Position numbers and translations under genes: made by a program
Notes under the pieces: generated by a model
Told to the model about the DNA's origin: nothing
Seen by the model: only the letters and a program-made list of their open reading frames with translations
Database searches by the model: none
Assembly: GCF_004011865.1 (NCBI RefSeq)
Contig: NZ_RKLP01000013.1
Coordinates: 143,467-207,466 of the forward strand
From: Prescottella agglutinans
Lineage (GTDB): Bacteria; Actinomycetota; Actinomycetes; Mycobacteriales; Mycobacteriaceae
DNA length: 64,000 nucleotides
Reading direction: 5' to 3'
Part shown: piece after piece, positions 43,966 to 51,952 of the stretch
How positions within the stretch are numbered: position 1 is the first letter of the stretch
How the letters are laid out: every line of letters starts with the position of its first letter

Positions 43966-44706
43966 TCAGCGGAGCAGTAGCGCTCCCAGCCGCCGGGCGG
44001 CGGCCATGACGGCCTCGCCCAGCTTCTGCTCCTCCGACGAGTCGAATACCGAGACGCCGATGCTGACGAGGTCGGCCGGCCTCCGGTTCGGCAGTGCGGC
44101 CGAGATTCCGGTGACCGAGTGAGTCACCTCCCCCGAGGTCACCGCGAACCCGCGTTCGCGGGCGCGGGTGACCTCGGGGCGTTCGCCCTCCCGCGGCGGT
44201 AGCGACGCGAGCATCGCCAGCCCCGCCGATCCGCGGTTGATCGGGTCGATCTGACCGGCGTCGAAGCCGACATGCGCCCGCGAATTCCGCGGCTCGATGA
44301 CCATGAGCGCGCGGACCGCGTCCTCACCCTCTCGGACCGCGAGGTGCGCCGTAGCCTCCACGGCATCCGCCAGTTCCTCGAGAATTGGACGCGCGAGTTC
44401 GCGCAGATCCTGCTCCACCGAGCCTGCGAGCGTGACGAGTCCCGCGCCCAGCAGGATGCGCTTGTTCTCGGTGCGCCGGCACAGGCGGTGGGCCTCGAGT
44501 GTGCGCACGAGCCGATCCGCGACCGTCCGGTGCACGCCGATGCCCTCGCCGATCTCCGTGATCGTCAGTCCGTACTTGTGGTGCGTCAGCAACTCGAGGA
44601 TCTCGAGGCCGTTGTGCAGCGTCTTCGACATTCGCGAATCCAGCTGGACGCCGCCCGTTCTCCCAGGACTTTCGTTCGTTTGTTCATCGGAACCGACCGA
44701 TGCCAT
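43966..44706 (-). CDS. IclR family transcriptional regulator (upstream of NTF2/SDR operon)
   Basis: A 246-residue regulator. The winged HTH is GLTITEIGEGIGVHRTVADR (about residues 48-67), followed by an IclR effector domain with REGEDAVRALMVIEPRNSRA and INRGSAGLAMLAS. Start: ATG at 44706 with GGGAGGG upstream; the longer frame to 44889 would overlap the divergent promoter. It is divergent from the NTF2/SDR operon with promoter and inverted repeat in between, so it is the likely repressor or activator of that operon. Confidence 0.85.
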   Translation of the reverse strand: MASVGSDEQTNESPGRTGGVQLDSRMSKTLHNGLEILELLTHHKYGLTITEIGEGIGVHRTVADRLVRTLEAHRLCRRTENKRILLGAGLVTLAGSVEQDLRELARPILEELADAVEATAHLAVREGEDAVRALMVIEPRNSRAHVGFDAGQIDPINRGSAGLAMLASLPPREGERPEVTRARERGFAVTSGEVTHSVTGISAALPNRRPADLVSIGVSVFDSSEEQKLGEAVMAAARRLGALLLR

Positions 44707-44717
44707 GGATCCCTCCC

Positions 44718-44747
44718 TTGACTCGTGTGAGGCGAGACACCTACTCT
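44718..44747 (+). promoter_or_regulatory. Candidate promoter of the NTF2/SDR operon
   Basis: TTGACT (44718-44723), an 18-base spacer and TACTCT (44742-44747) fit a housekeeping sigma promoter. The predicted start is near 44754, where the inverted repeat begins. The same -10 hexamer TACTCT is found at the P450 promoter. Confidence 0.45.
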
Positions 44748-44753
44748 TCTTCT

Positions 44754-44776
44754 TAATCGCACTATGCGTTCGATTA
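44754..44776. promoter_or_regulatory. Operator-like inverted repeat (IclR site)
   Basis: TAATCG (44754-44759) and CGATTA (44771-44776) form a perfect 6-bp inverted repeat with an 11-base spacer just after the predicted transcription start. ATCGCAC also occurs twice as a direct repeat here. Confidence 0.45.
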
Positions 44777-44845
44777 TCGCACACATGGCGGGTGCGGTGC
44801 AATCCCGATCGGGATGCGCCGGAGAGTGACCGAGGAGTTCGTTTC

Positions 44846-45310
44846 ATGACCGCAACCGGTACCGAGGGCGCAGTGGGCGCCACCGACATCGACGCGCTGT
44901 CGTTCGTGGAGATCCATCAGCTCTACGGCCGGCAGAGCCACCTCATCGACGAGGGGCACGCGGTCGAGTGGGCGGCCACCTTCACGGCCGACGGCGAGTT
45001 CCACTCGCCGAGCTACCCGGCTCCGGTCGTCGGAGCGGCAGCGCTCGCCGACTTCGCGCGCGGGTTCTTCACCAACGCGTCCGTCGTCGGCGAGGTGCAC
45101 CGGCACGTGCTCACCAACATCGTCGCCCGGCCCGCCGGTACGGACGAACTCGAGGTCCACGCCTACCTGCAGATCGTCGCGACCCGGATCGGCGGGGATT
45201 CCCGCCTCGTGCGGTTCACCACCGTCACCGACCGGGTGGTGCGAGAGGACGGTCAGTGGCGCATCGCGCGGCGCACCGTCCGTCGGGACGATCAGGCCCC
45301 GCAGTCCTGA
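44846..45310 (+). CDS. NTF2-like (SnoaL-type) small protein, first copy
   Basis: A 154-residue cone-fold protein: IHQLYGRQSHLIDEGHAVEW then AATFTADGEFHSPSYPAPVV at the front, and DRVVREDGQWRIARRTVRRD at the end. These act as isomerases, cyclases, dehydratases or dioxygenase beta subunits; no active-site role can be assigned. ATG with GAGGAG 8 bases upstream; first gene of an operon with two SDRs and a flavoprotein. Confidence 0.75.
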   Translation: MTATGTEGAVGATDIDALSFVEIHQLYGRQSHLIDEGHAVEWAATFTADGEFHSPSYPAPVVGAAALADFARGFFTNASVVGEVHRHVLTNIVARPAGTDELEVHAYLQIVATRIGGDSRLVRFTTVTDRVVREDGQWRIARRTVRRDDQAPQS

Positions 45311-45380
45311 CAGCTCGGGGCTCGGCAGACGAGTATCCCGAATCTTTTGCAGAACATTGTTTTTGGAGGAACACCCGATC

Positions 45381-46217
45381 ATGACCGAAACCGCTGACAC
45401 CCAGAACCCCGGCCGCACCGACGCGTCGCTGATGACCGTGCTGTACCCGGAGATGGCCGGCAAGGTCGCCGTCGTCACCGGCGCCGCCCGCGGCATGGGC
45501 GCAGCTTTCGCGGCCGGTCTCGCCACCCGCGGCGTCAACGTCGTCGGTGCCGACATCAACGAAGATCAGATGACGGCCACCGCGGACGAGATCAACGCCG
45601 CGCTCGCCGCGAACTCGCTCGCCGAGACCCCCGGTCGCGTCGTCGGCGCCCGCATCGACGTCACCAAGGCCGACGAGCACGAGGCACTCGCGCAGACCGC
45701 GCTGAAGGAATTCGGCCGCATCGACTTCTGGATCAACAACGCGGGCATCTTCCCCTTCGCGCTCGTCGACGAGATCTCGCCCGAGCAGATCGCCGCGGTC
45801 CTCGACGTCAACGTCGAGGGTGTGCTGTTCGGCGCGCAGGCCGCGTCCCGTCACATGGTCGCGGGTGGTGCGATCGTGAACATGTCGTCGGTGTCGGCCC
45901 TGCGCATCCGCCGCGGCCGTGGCGCGTACTGCACGTCCAAGGCCGCCGTCGCGCACCTCACCGAGTCGCTCGCGGTCGAACTGGGCGACAAGGGGATCCG
46001 CGTCAACGCGATCGCCCCCGGCTACATCGACACCGAGATGACCCGCTGGGTCCGCGAGGATCCCGCCGCGCTCGAGCACGCGCTGAACGTGGTGCCGCTG
46101 CACCGCCTCGGCTCGCCCGAGGAGGTCTTCGGGCCGCTGCTGTTCCTGCTCTCGGACAGCGCCCGCTACGTCACCGGCCACTCCATCGCCGTCGACGGTG
46201 GGTCGCGCCATGTCTGA
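45381..46217 (+). CDS. SDR family oxidoreductase (first of pair)
   Basis: A 278-residue classical SDR. Features: TGAARGMGAAFAAGLA, NNAGIF, catalytic Ser in VNMSSVSA, and YCTSKAA giving Tyr and Lys. C-terminal VTGHSIAVDGGSRHV. ATG with TTGGAGGA upstream. Its 3' end overlaps the next SDR by 8 bases, so they are translationally coupled. It oxidises or reduces an alcohol/ketone of the unidentified substrate. Confidence 0.85.
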   Translation: MTETADTQNPGRTDASLMTVLYPEMAGKVAVVTGAARGMGAAFAAGLATRGVNVVGADINEDQMTATADEINAALAANSLAETPGRVVGARIDVTKADEHEALAQTALKEFGRIDFWINNAGIFPFALVDEISPEQIAAVLDVNVEGVLFGAQAASRHMVAGGAIVNMSSVSALRIRRGRGAYCTSKAAVAHLTESLAVELGDKGIRVNAIAPGYIDTEMTRWVREDPAALEHALNVVPLHRLGSPEEVFGPLLFLLSDSARYVTGHSIAVDGGSRHV

Positions 46218-46995
46218 TTCTGTCTCATACCCGGGAGTCGTCCTGGTCACCGGCGCCGCCGGCGGCATGGGCGCCAATCACGCGAAGGCGCTCGCCGCGC
46301 GCGGCGTGCACGTGTGCGTCGCGGACGTCGCGGACACGTCCGCGGTGATCGCCGAGATCGAGGCCGCCGGGGGCAGCGCGTCGGCGCACCACCTCGACGT
46401 CGCCGACTCCGCAGCCTGGACGCGCGTGATCGACGAGATCCGTTCCACCAAGGGTGAACTCGGAGGTCTGGTCAACAACGCCGGCATCAGCCGCCGACGC
46501 GAGTTCATGGACACGCCGGACGATGTCTGGGAGCTGACCATGCGGATCAACCTGTTCGGACCGTTCTACGGGATGAAGGCCGCCGCTCCGTTGATGAGGG
46601 AGAGCGGGGGCGGATCGATCGTGAACATCTCGTCGATCTCCGGCCAGGTCGGGTACTTCTCGCCGGCGTACGCGTCGAGCAAGTGGGGCCTGACCGGGCT
46701 GTCGAAGTCGGCGGCCGGACAGTTCGCGCAGTGGGGCATCCGGGTGAACTCCGTGCACCCCGGACTGGTGGGCACCGCTCTCGTCGGGGGAGCGGACGCC
46801 TTCGTCAAGGCCTCGCTGGAGAGCATTCCGGCCGGACGCATGGGCACCGTCGACGAGATCACGAACGCGGTGCTGTTCCTGCTGTCCGACCGGTCCACGT
46901 ACATGAACGGCAGTGAGGTGACGGTGGACGGCGGCCTGGTGTCCAACGGGCTGTACCACCGCATCCTCGCCGAGACGGGAGGAGTCCTCTCATGA
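46210..46995 (+). CDS. SDR family oxidoreductase (second of pair)
   Basis: A 261-residue classical SDR with TGAAGGMGANHAKALA, NNAGIS, VNISSISG and YASSKWG (Tyr-Lys), ending MNGSEVTVDGGLVSNGLYH. It is only distantly similar to the preceding SDR. The start overlaps the upstream gene by 8 bases, and the stop overlaps the flavoprotein gene by 4. Confidence 0.85.
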   Translation: MSDSVSYPGVVLVTGAAGGMGANHAKALAARGVHVCVADVADTSAVIAEIEAAGGSASAHHLDVADSAAWTRVIDEIRSTKGELGGLVNNAGISRRREFMDTPDDVWELTMRINLFGPFYGMKAAAPLMRESGGGSIVNISSISGQVGYFSPAYASSKWGLTGLSKSAAGQFAQWGIRVNSVHPGLVGTALVGGADAFVKASLESIPAGRMGTVDEITNAVLFLLSDRSTYMNGSEVTVDGGLVSNGLYHRILAETGGVLS

Positions 46996-48452
46996 GTGAA
47001 GACAACTGGGACGTCGTCGTCATCGGTGGCGGCGGAGCGGGACTCGCGGCCGCGGTGTCCGCGGCCGAGCAGGGCGCGTCGGTGCTGCTGTTCGAGTCGC
47101 AGACCGAACTGGGCGGTTCGACGCAGCTGTCGGCGGGTCTGTTCACCGCCGCCGGCACCAGCGTCCAGCGCGGACTCGGCATCGAGGACTCGGCCGAGAA
47201 GTTCTTCCAGCACTACATGGACCTCAATCACTGGATGCTCAAGCCGGGCCTGATCCGGGCGTTCTGCGAGAACGCCGGTCCGACGCTGGAATGGCTCATC
47301 GGCCTGGGCGTGGAGATCCCCGCCCGGGAGTCGGCCAACGCGCACATGCCGGGCCTGGCCCAGGCGGGCGTCGAGGACGTCTGGCGCGGTCACGTCCCCA
47401 AGGATCAGGGCTACGGGTTGGTCCAGGTGCTCGACAAGGCGCGCCGCGACCGGGGCGTCGAGGTGGTCATGAACACCCGCGTGCAGTCGCTGCTCGTCGA
47501 GGACGGCCGCGTCGTCGGTGTGGTCGCCGACGACATCGAGGTCCGCGCGTCGGCGGTGGTGATCGCCAGCGGCGGCTTCGCGCAGAACAGGGAACTCGTC
47601 GACCGGCTGTACCCGTTCGCGAACCGGGGCGGCGATTCCCTGTTCGTCGTGGCCGCCGAGGGCAGCCAGGGCGATCACCTGGCGTTCGGTGAGCAGGTCG
47701 ACGCCGCCGTCACCGGCGAGGGGTGGGGCCTGATGCTCCCCACCGCGTACTTCCAGCGCTTCCATCACTGGCAGTCGGGTTTCCCGCCCAAGTCGCGGAT
47801 CTACGTCAACGGCGACGGCCGGCGGTTCATGGACGAGGACGCGTCGTACGCGGTCTCCACCGGGATCATCGACGCGCAGCAGGGCGGCGCCTGGGTCGTG
47901 TTCGATGAAAAGGCTCGACTGAATCTCCCTGTGGGATATACTGATTGGGCTCCCGAACGGATTCTCGACGAGGCCGACTCCGGGCGCACTCTCCGGGCCG
48001 ACTCCCTCGCGGAACTGGCCGGTGCCATGGGCGTGCCGGCCGATGCGCTCGAGGCGGCCGTCACGCGGTGGAACGATCAACTTCCGAACGGTGTCGACGA
48101 CGACTTCCTGCGCCATCGCACCCTCGCGAACAAGGGATCGACCGCCAACCCGGATCCGATCGACCAGGGCCCGTTCTACGCGGCCCGGTTGCTGCCCGCC
48201 GAACTCGTGTGCACCCACGCGGGCGTCGAGATCGACAGCAACGCATCAGTACTGGATCGAACCGGTCGTCCGCTCGACGGACTCTTCGCGGCCGGCGAGG
48301 CCGGAGCCGGCATCCTCGGCCTCCGGTACGTAGGCGGCGGCAACGCCGTGGCGAACGCCCTCACGATGGGCCGGATCGCCGGAATCAACGCCGCGCGCAC
48401 CGCGCGCGGCGAGTCGATGACATCGACGGCACTGACAACTGCAGGAATCTGA
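46992..48452 (+). CDS. FAD-dependent oxidoreductase, fumarate reductase / ketosteroid-dehydrogenase type
   Basis: A 486-residue flavoprotein of the FAD_binding_2 family: WDVVVIGGGGAGLAAAVSAA at the N-terminus, GGSTQLSAGLF, and the closing FAD motif LDGLFAAGEAGAGILGLRYV. Members desaturate or reduce C=C bonds (succinate, 3-ketosteroids, urocanate). By operon context it probably acts on the same compound as the two SDRs. Coupled to the second SDR by ATGA. Confidence 0.82.
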   Translation: MSEDNWDVVVIGGGGAGLAAAVSAAEQGASVLLFESQTELGGSTQLSAGLFTAAGTSVQRGLGIEDSAEKFFQHYMDLNHWMLKPGLIRAFCENAGPTLEWLIGLGVEIPARESANAHMPGLAQAGVEDVWRGHVPKDQGYGLVQVLDKARRDRGVEVVMNTRVQSLLVEDGRVVGVVADDIEVRASAVVIASGGFAQNRELVDRLYPFANRGGDSLFVVAAEGSQGDHLAFGEQVDAAVTGEGWGLMLPTAYFQRFHHWQSGFPPKSRIYVNGDGRRFMDEDASYAVSTGIIDAQQGGAWVVFDEKARLNLPVGYTDWAPERILDEADSGRTLRADSLAELAGAMGVPADALEAAVTRWNDQLPNGVDDDFLRHRTLANKGSTANPDPIDQGPFYAARLLPAELVCTHAGVEIDSNASVLDRTGRPLDGLFAAGEAGAGILGLRYVGGGNAVANALTMGRIAGINAARTARGESMTSTALTTAGI

Positions 48453-48494
48453 CACCGAGCGTGTTGCGTACCAGACACTTACAAAGGACCATCC

Positions 48495-49850
48495 ATGCCA
48501 ATGAACGACATTGTGGAGCCCGCGGTTCGTAACCCCGAGCCCGCCCGAGGACCGGATTCCGTGCAGACCGAGACGCCGCAGAAGCAATCCACCGTCAAGG
48601 TGGTGCGTGCCGCCATCGTCGGTACCGTCGTCGAGTACTACGACTTCGGCATCTACGGCTACATGGCGACCATCATCGCGTCGCTGTTCTTCGTCTCGGA
48701 GAACGACACCGCCGCCCTGCTCGGTACGTTCGCGACGTTCGCGGTCGCGTTCTTCCTCCGAGTGCCCGGCGGCATCTTCTTCGGCCACATCGGCGACAAG
48801 TACGGCCGCAAGAACGCCCTGTCCTGGACGATCCTGCTGATGGTCGTCGCGACGGCGGCGATGGGCATGATGCCCACCTACGTCACGCTCGGTGTGTGGG
48901 CGACCGCGATCCTGGTCCTGGCCCGCTGCCTCCAGGGCTTCGCCGCCGGTGGCGAGCTGGGTGGCGCCAACGCGTTCGTGTCGGAGTCGGCGCCCGCGAA
49001 GTGGCGCGCCTTCCAGACCTCGATGGTCAACTCCGGTACCTACATCGGTTCGCTCGTCGCGTCCCTGACCGCGCTCGCACTCACCTCCGTGTTCACCCAC
49101 GACCAGATCATGTCGTGGGCGTGGCGAATTCCGTTCCTGCTCAGTGTCGTCATCGGTGTGGTCGGTATCTGGATCCGTAACCACATGGAGGACACCCCTC
49201 AGTTCAAGGAGCTCGAGGACAAGGGTGAGACGGCGAAGGTCCCCGTCAAGGAGCTGCTCACCACCTCCGGTTCGTCGCTCGTGAAGATCATCTTCCTCGG
49301 TGCGCTCATCACCGGTGGCTACTACATCGCCTCGGTGTACGCCGCGACCTACCTGCAGAAGGCCGGCGGACAGTCGTCCACCGTCGCGTTCCTGTCCACG
49401 TCGCTCGCGTTGGTCCTCGGTGTCATCACGCTCCCGATCGCGGGCTACCTGGCCGATCGCTACGGCCGCAAGCCCGTGCTGTTCATCGGCAGCGTCGCCG
49501 CCGTGGTCCTGGGCATCCCGATGTTCATGCTCATGGCGGGCGGCAGCGTCTGGCAGGCGATGGTCGGCCAGTCGGTCCTGTTCATCGCGGTGTCGGTGGT
49601 CAACGGCGCGTCCTACGTGACGTACGTCGAGATGCTCAAGGCGTCGGTCCGCTACAGCGGTCTGGCCCTGGGCAACAACATCACCAACATGGCCCTCGGT
49701 GGTACCGCCCCGTTCATCGCGACGTGGCTGATCGACGTCACCGACAACAACCTCGCGCCGGCGTTCTACTTCGTGTTCTGTGCGCTGCTCACCCTCGGCG
49801 CCGTCTTCTTCGTCAAGGAGACCAAGGGCATCGAACTCCGCGTCGACTAG
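48495..49850 (+). CDS. MFS transporter, MHS type
   Basis: A 451-residue, 12-TM transporter with AAIVGTVVEYYDFGIYGYMA, GHIGDKYGRKNAL and RCLQGFAAGGELGGANAFVS. It closes the NTF2-SDR-SDR-flavoprotein series and likely brings in its substrate. AAAGGA ribosome site; ATG at 48501 is an alternative start. A strong hairpin follows the gene. Confidence 0.87.
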   Translation: MPMNDIVEPAVRNPEPARGPDSVQTETPQKQSTVKVVRAAIVGTVVEYYDFGIYGYMATIIASLFFVSENDTAALLGTFATFAVAFFLRVPGGIFFGHIGDKYGRKNALSWTILLMVVATAAMGMMPTYVTLGVWATAILVLARCLQGFAAGGELGGANAFVSESAPAKWRAFQTSMVNSGTYIGSLVASLTALALTSVFTHDQIMSWAWRIPFLLSVVIGVVGIWIRNHMEDTPQFKELEDKGETAKVPVKELLTTSGSSLVKIIFLGALITGGYYIASVYAATYLQKAGGQSSTVAFLSTSLALVLGVITLPIAGYLADRYGRKPVLFIGSVAAVVLGIPMFMLMAGGSVWQAMVGQSVLFIAVSVVNGASYVTYVEMLKASVRYSGLALGNNITNMALGGTAPFIATWLIDVTDNNLAPAFYFVFCALLTLGAVFFVKETKGIELRVD

Positions 49851-49862
49851 TCCGACCCCGTC

Positions 49863-49894
49863 GGGCCCTGCCGGTGGCGACACCGGCAGGGCCC
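49863..49894 (+). terminator. Hairpin with GNRA-type tetraloop
   Basis: A perfect 14-bp stem GGGCCCTGCCGGTG (49863-49876) / 49881-49894 closed by GCGA, 12 bases after the transporter stop. It would terminate or stabilise the upstream message. Confidence 0.65.
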
Positions 49895-49919
49895 CGTTCG
49901 TACGAGAGGAGATGCGCAC

Positions 49920-50408
49920 ATGTCGCTCATCGACAAGCAGGAGATCACCGAGGTCCTCTACCGCTACGCACGGGCGGTGGACCGCAAGGACTTCGACAGC
50001 GTGGCCGACTGCTACTTCCCGGACGCCATCGACAACCACGGCGGCTACATCGGCACCGTGGACGGCCTGATCGCGGACATGAAGTCGCGGCACGCCACGA
50101 TCGATTCGTCGCTGCACTACATCACCAACGTGCTGATCGACCTCGACGGCGACACGGCGAACGTGGAGTCGTACTGCCTGTGCTATCTGCGGCAGGCCCC
50201 GGCGCGGCCGGGGGAGTCGCAGTCGCGCGCCACCGTCAAGTGCCGCTACGTCGACCGCTTCGCACGACGCGACGGCGAGTGGCGCATCGCGGACCGCATC
50301 GTCGTGTTCGACGAGTCCGTGACCGACGAGATCGAGGACGGCCTGGTCCCCTCCTGGGTCCGATCCCGCCGGTCCTTCGAGGATCCGGTATTCACCGGGA
50401 AGCCCTGA
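49920..50408 (+). CDS. NTF2-like (SnoaL-type) small protein, second copy
   Basis: A 162-residue cone-fold protein: VLYRYARAVDRKDFDSVADC then YFPDAIDNHGGYIG, and CRYVDRFARRDGEWRIADR. It has the same fold as the NTF2-like protein at 44846 but low sequence identity. ATG with GAGAGGAG upstream; lies between two hairpins, so it may be transcribed by read-through or its own promoter. Confidence 0.75.
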   Translation: MSLIDKQEITEVLYRYARAVDRKDFDSVADCYFPDAIDNHGGYIGTVDGLIADMKSRHATIDSSLHYITNVLIDLDGDTANVESYCLCYLRQAPARPGESQSRATVKCRYVDRFARRDGEWRIADRIVVFDESVTDEIEDGLVPSWVRSRRSFEDPVFTGKP

Positions 50409-50438
50409 CCGGCAACACTTCCGGATTTCGCGAAGACG

Positions 50439-50476
50439 ACAGCGCCGGCACCCCTTCCGTGGGGTGCCGGCGCTGT
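50439..50476. terminator. Bidirectional hairpin
   Basis: A perfect 16-bp stem ACAGCGCCGGCACCCC (50439-50454) / 50461-50476 with a 6-base loop, between the convergent NTF2-like and lepB genes. Confidence 0.7.
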
Positions 50477-50487
50477 CCAACTCACAC

Positions 50488-51258
50488 CTATTGCTGCGGG
50501 TCGACGGCGTGCACGACTCCCCACCGTGACGGTGGAAGCACGATCAACCGCACCTTGCCGACGATGTTCGACACGGGAACCGCGCCGTGGAGGTCGTCGC
50601 TCATGTGGAATCGCGAGTCCTTGGAGTGGGCCCGGTTGTCGCCCATTACCCACACGCTGCCCGCGGGCACCACCACCGGACCGAAGAACACCCCCTGGCA
50701 CGGGACGGCGTTGCGCGGTGATGTCCGACTGTCGATGTACGGCTCGACCAGTGCCCTGCCGTCGACCTTCACCCCGTCGTCGCCGGGCAGGCACTGCACC
50801 GTCTGGCCGGCCACCGCGACAACACGTTTGACGAGATCGTTCTCGTCCGGTGGCACGAGACCCACTGCCGAGCCGACATTCTGGATCGCCCGCAGAACGG
50901 GGTTCTCCGATCGCCGTGACCGATAGTCGTCGTTCCACGACGGGGGCCCCTCGAAGACCACGACGTCTCCTGGCTCCGGATCGCCGAAACGGTATGTGAT
51001 CTTGTCCACCGCGATCCGATCTCCGGTGCACCCCGCGCAGCCGTGCAACGTCGGTTCCATCGATTCCGAGGGAATCAGGTAGACCCGGCCCACGAACATT
51101 TGAAGCAGGAAGCTCAGAACCAGCGCGACCGCGACGAGAACCGGAAGTTCGCGCCACATCGAGCGGCGCCGCGGTTTCGGCGTCCCGCGCAGATCATCTT
51201 CGACTCGGCCACCCGTTTCGCATTCGGATTCAGGATCGGTCCCCCCGGATTCCACCAT
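50488..51258 (-). CDS. lepB: Signal peptidase I
   Basis: A 256-residue type I signal peptidase. One N-terminal TM (about 37-55, ELPVLVAVALVLSFLLQMFV) is followed by catalytic Ser66 in IPSESMEPT and general base Lys144 in NDLVKRVVAVAG; GDNRAHSKDSR is the box E motif. It cleaves Sec and Tat signal peptides outside the membrane. It is not in the usual rplS-rnhB neighbourhood, so it may be an additional copy. Confidence 0.92.
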   Translation of the reverse strand: MVESGGTDPESECETGGRVEDDLRGTPKPRRRSMWRELPVLVAVALVLSFLLQMFVGRVYLIPSESMEPTLHGCAGCTGDRIAVDKITYRFGDPEPGDVVVFEGPPSWNDDYRSRRSENPVLRAIQNVGSAVGLVPPDENDLVKRVVAVAGQTVQCLPGDDGVKVDGRALVEPYIDSRTSPRNAVPCQGVFFGPVVVPAGSVWVMGDNRAHSKDSRFHMSDDLHGAVPVSNIVGKVRLIVLPPSRWGVVHAVDPQQ

Positions 51259-51392
51259 CCTTCAAACCTATTCGAGGTGTGGATCTGCGGCGGCAGTTTC
51301 GGCGCGATGCGCCGCTGCGCCACCGCCGGACAGTCGCTGCAGCGCCTGCGCTATGGTCGGTGGCGAATCTACTGTCCGGGGGAGGGGCGCTA

Positions 51393-51911
51393 GTGACGAT
51401 CTTCTTTCTTGCCTGTCTTGCAATGGGTCTCGTGGGCCTCGTCGGGACCGTCGTCGTCGGCGAGGCCGGGGTCGGCGGACCGGACGGCGGCGATGCGGCG
51501 TCGGGGCTGCCGTTCCTGAGTCTGACCACCCTCGCCACGGCACTGTTCGGTGTCGGCCTCGGCGGGAGCGCCGCACTCCTGGCGGGCGGCACGGGCGTGG
51601 TCGCGGCGATCGCGGCCGCCGGGTGCGCGGTCGTCCTGGTATTCCTCACCCGCGGCGTCCTTCTTCCCTATCTGCTGCGACAGCAGTCCAATTCCCATCT
51701 CGGACGGCGCAGCTACATCGGCCTGACCGGCACCGTCACCATCGCCATCGAACCCGGTCAGTGGGGAGAGATCTCCTTCACCGACGTCGAGGGGAGCCGG
51801 GTCCGTGCGCGCGCCGTCTCCGCCGAACCGGCACCGCTGCCCGTGAACACCCCCGTCTACATCGGCGACGTCGACGACGTCGACGTTCACGTGGTCACGA
51901 TCCCCGACTGA
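51393..51911 (+). CDS. NfeD-like membrane protein
   Basis: A 172-residue protein with three hydrophobic segments (about 2-20, 47-65, 72-92) and a C-terminal OB-fold-like domain (YIGLTGTVTIAIEPGQWGEI then SFTDVEGSRVRARAV). NfeD proteins partner with flotillins; the flotillin gene follows after 41 bases. GTG start with GGGGGAGGGG upstream is preferred over upstream starts that lack membrane-protein character. Confidence 0.75.
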   Translation: MTIFFLACLAMGLVGLVGTVVVGEAGVGGPDGGDAASGLPFLSLTTLATALFGVGLGGSAALLAGGTGVVAAIAAAGCAVVLVFLTRGVLLPYLLRQQSNSHLGRRSYIGLTGTVTIAIEPGQWGEISFTDVEGSRVRARAVSAEPAPLPVNTPVYIGDVDDVDVHVVTIPD

Positions 51912-51952
51912 CATCGGATTCTTCACTGCCCGAATCGAACTGAGGAACTCTC

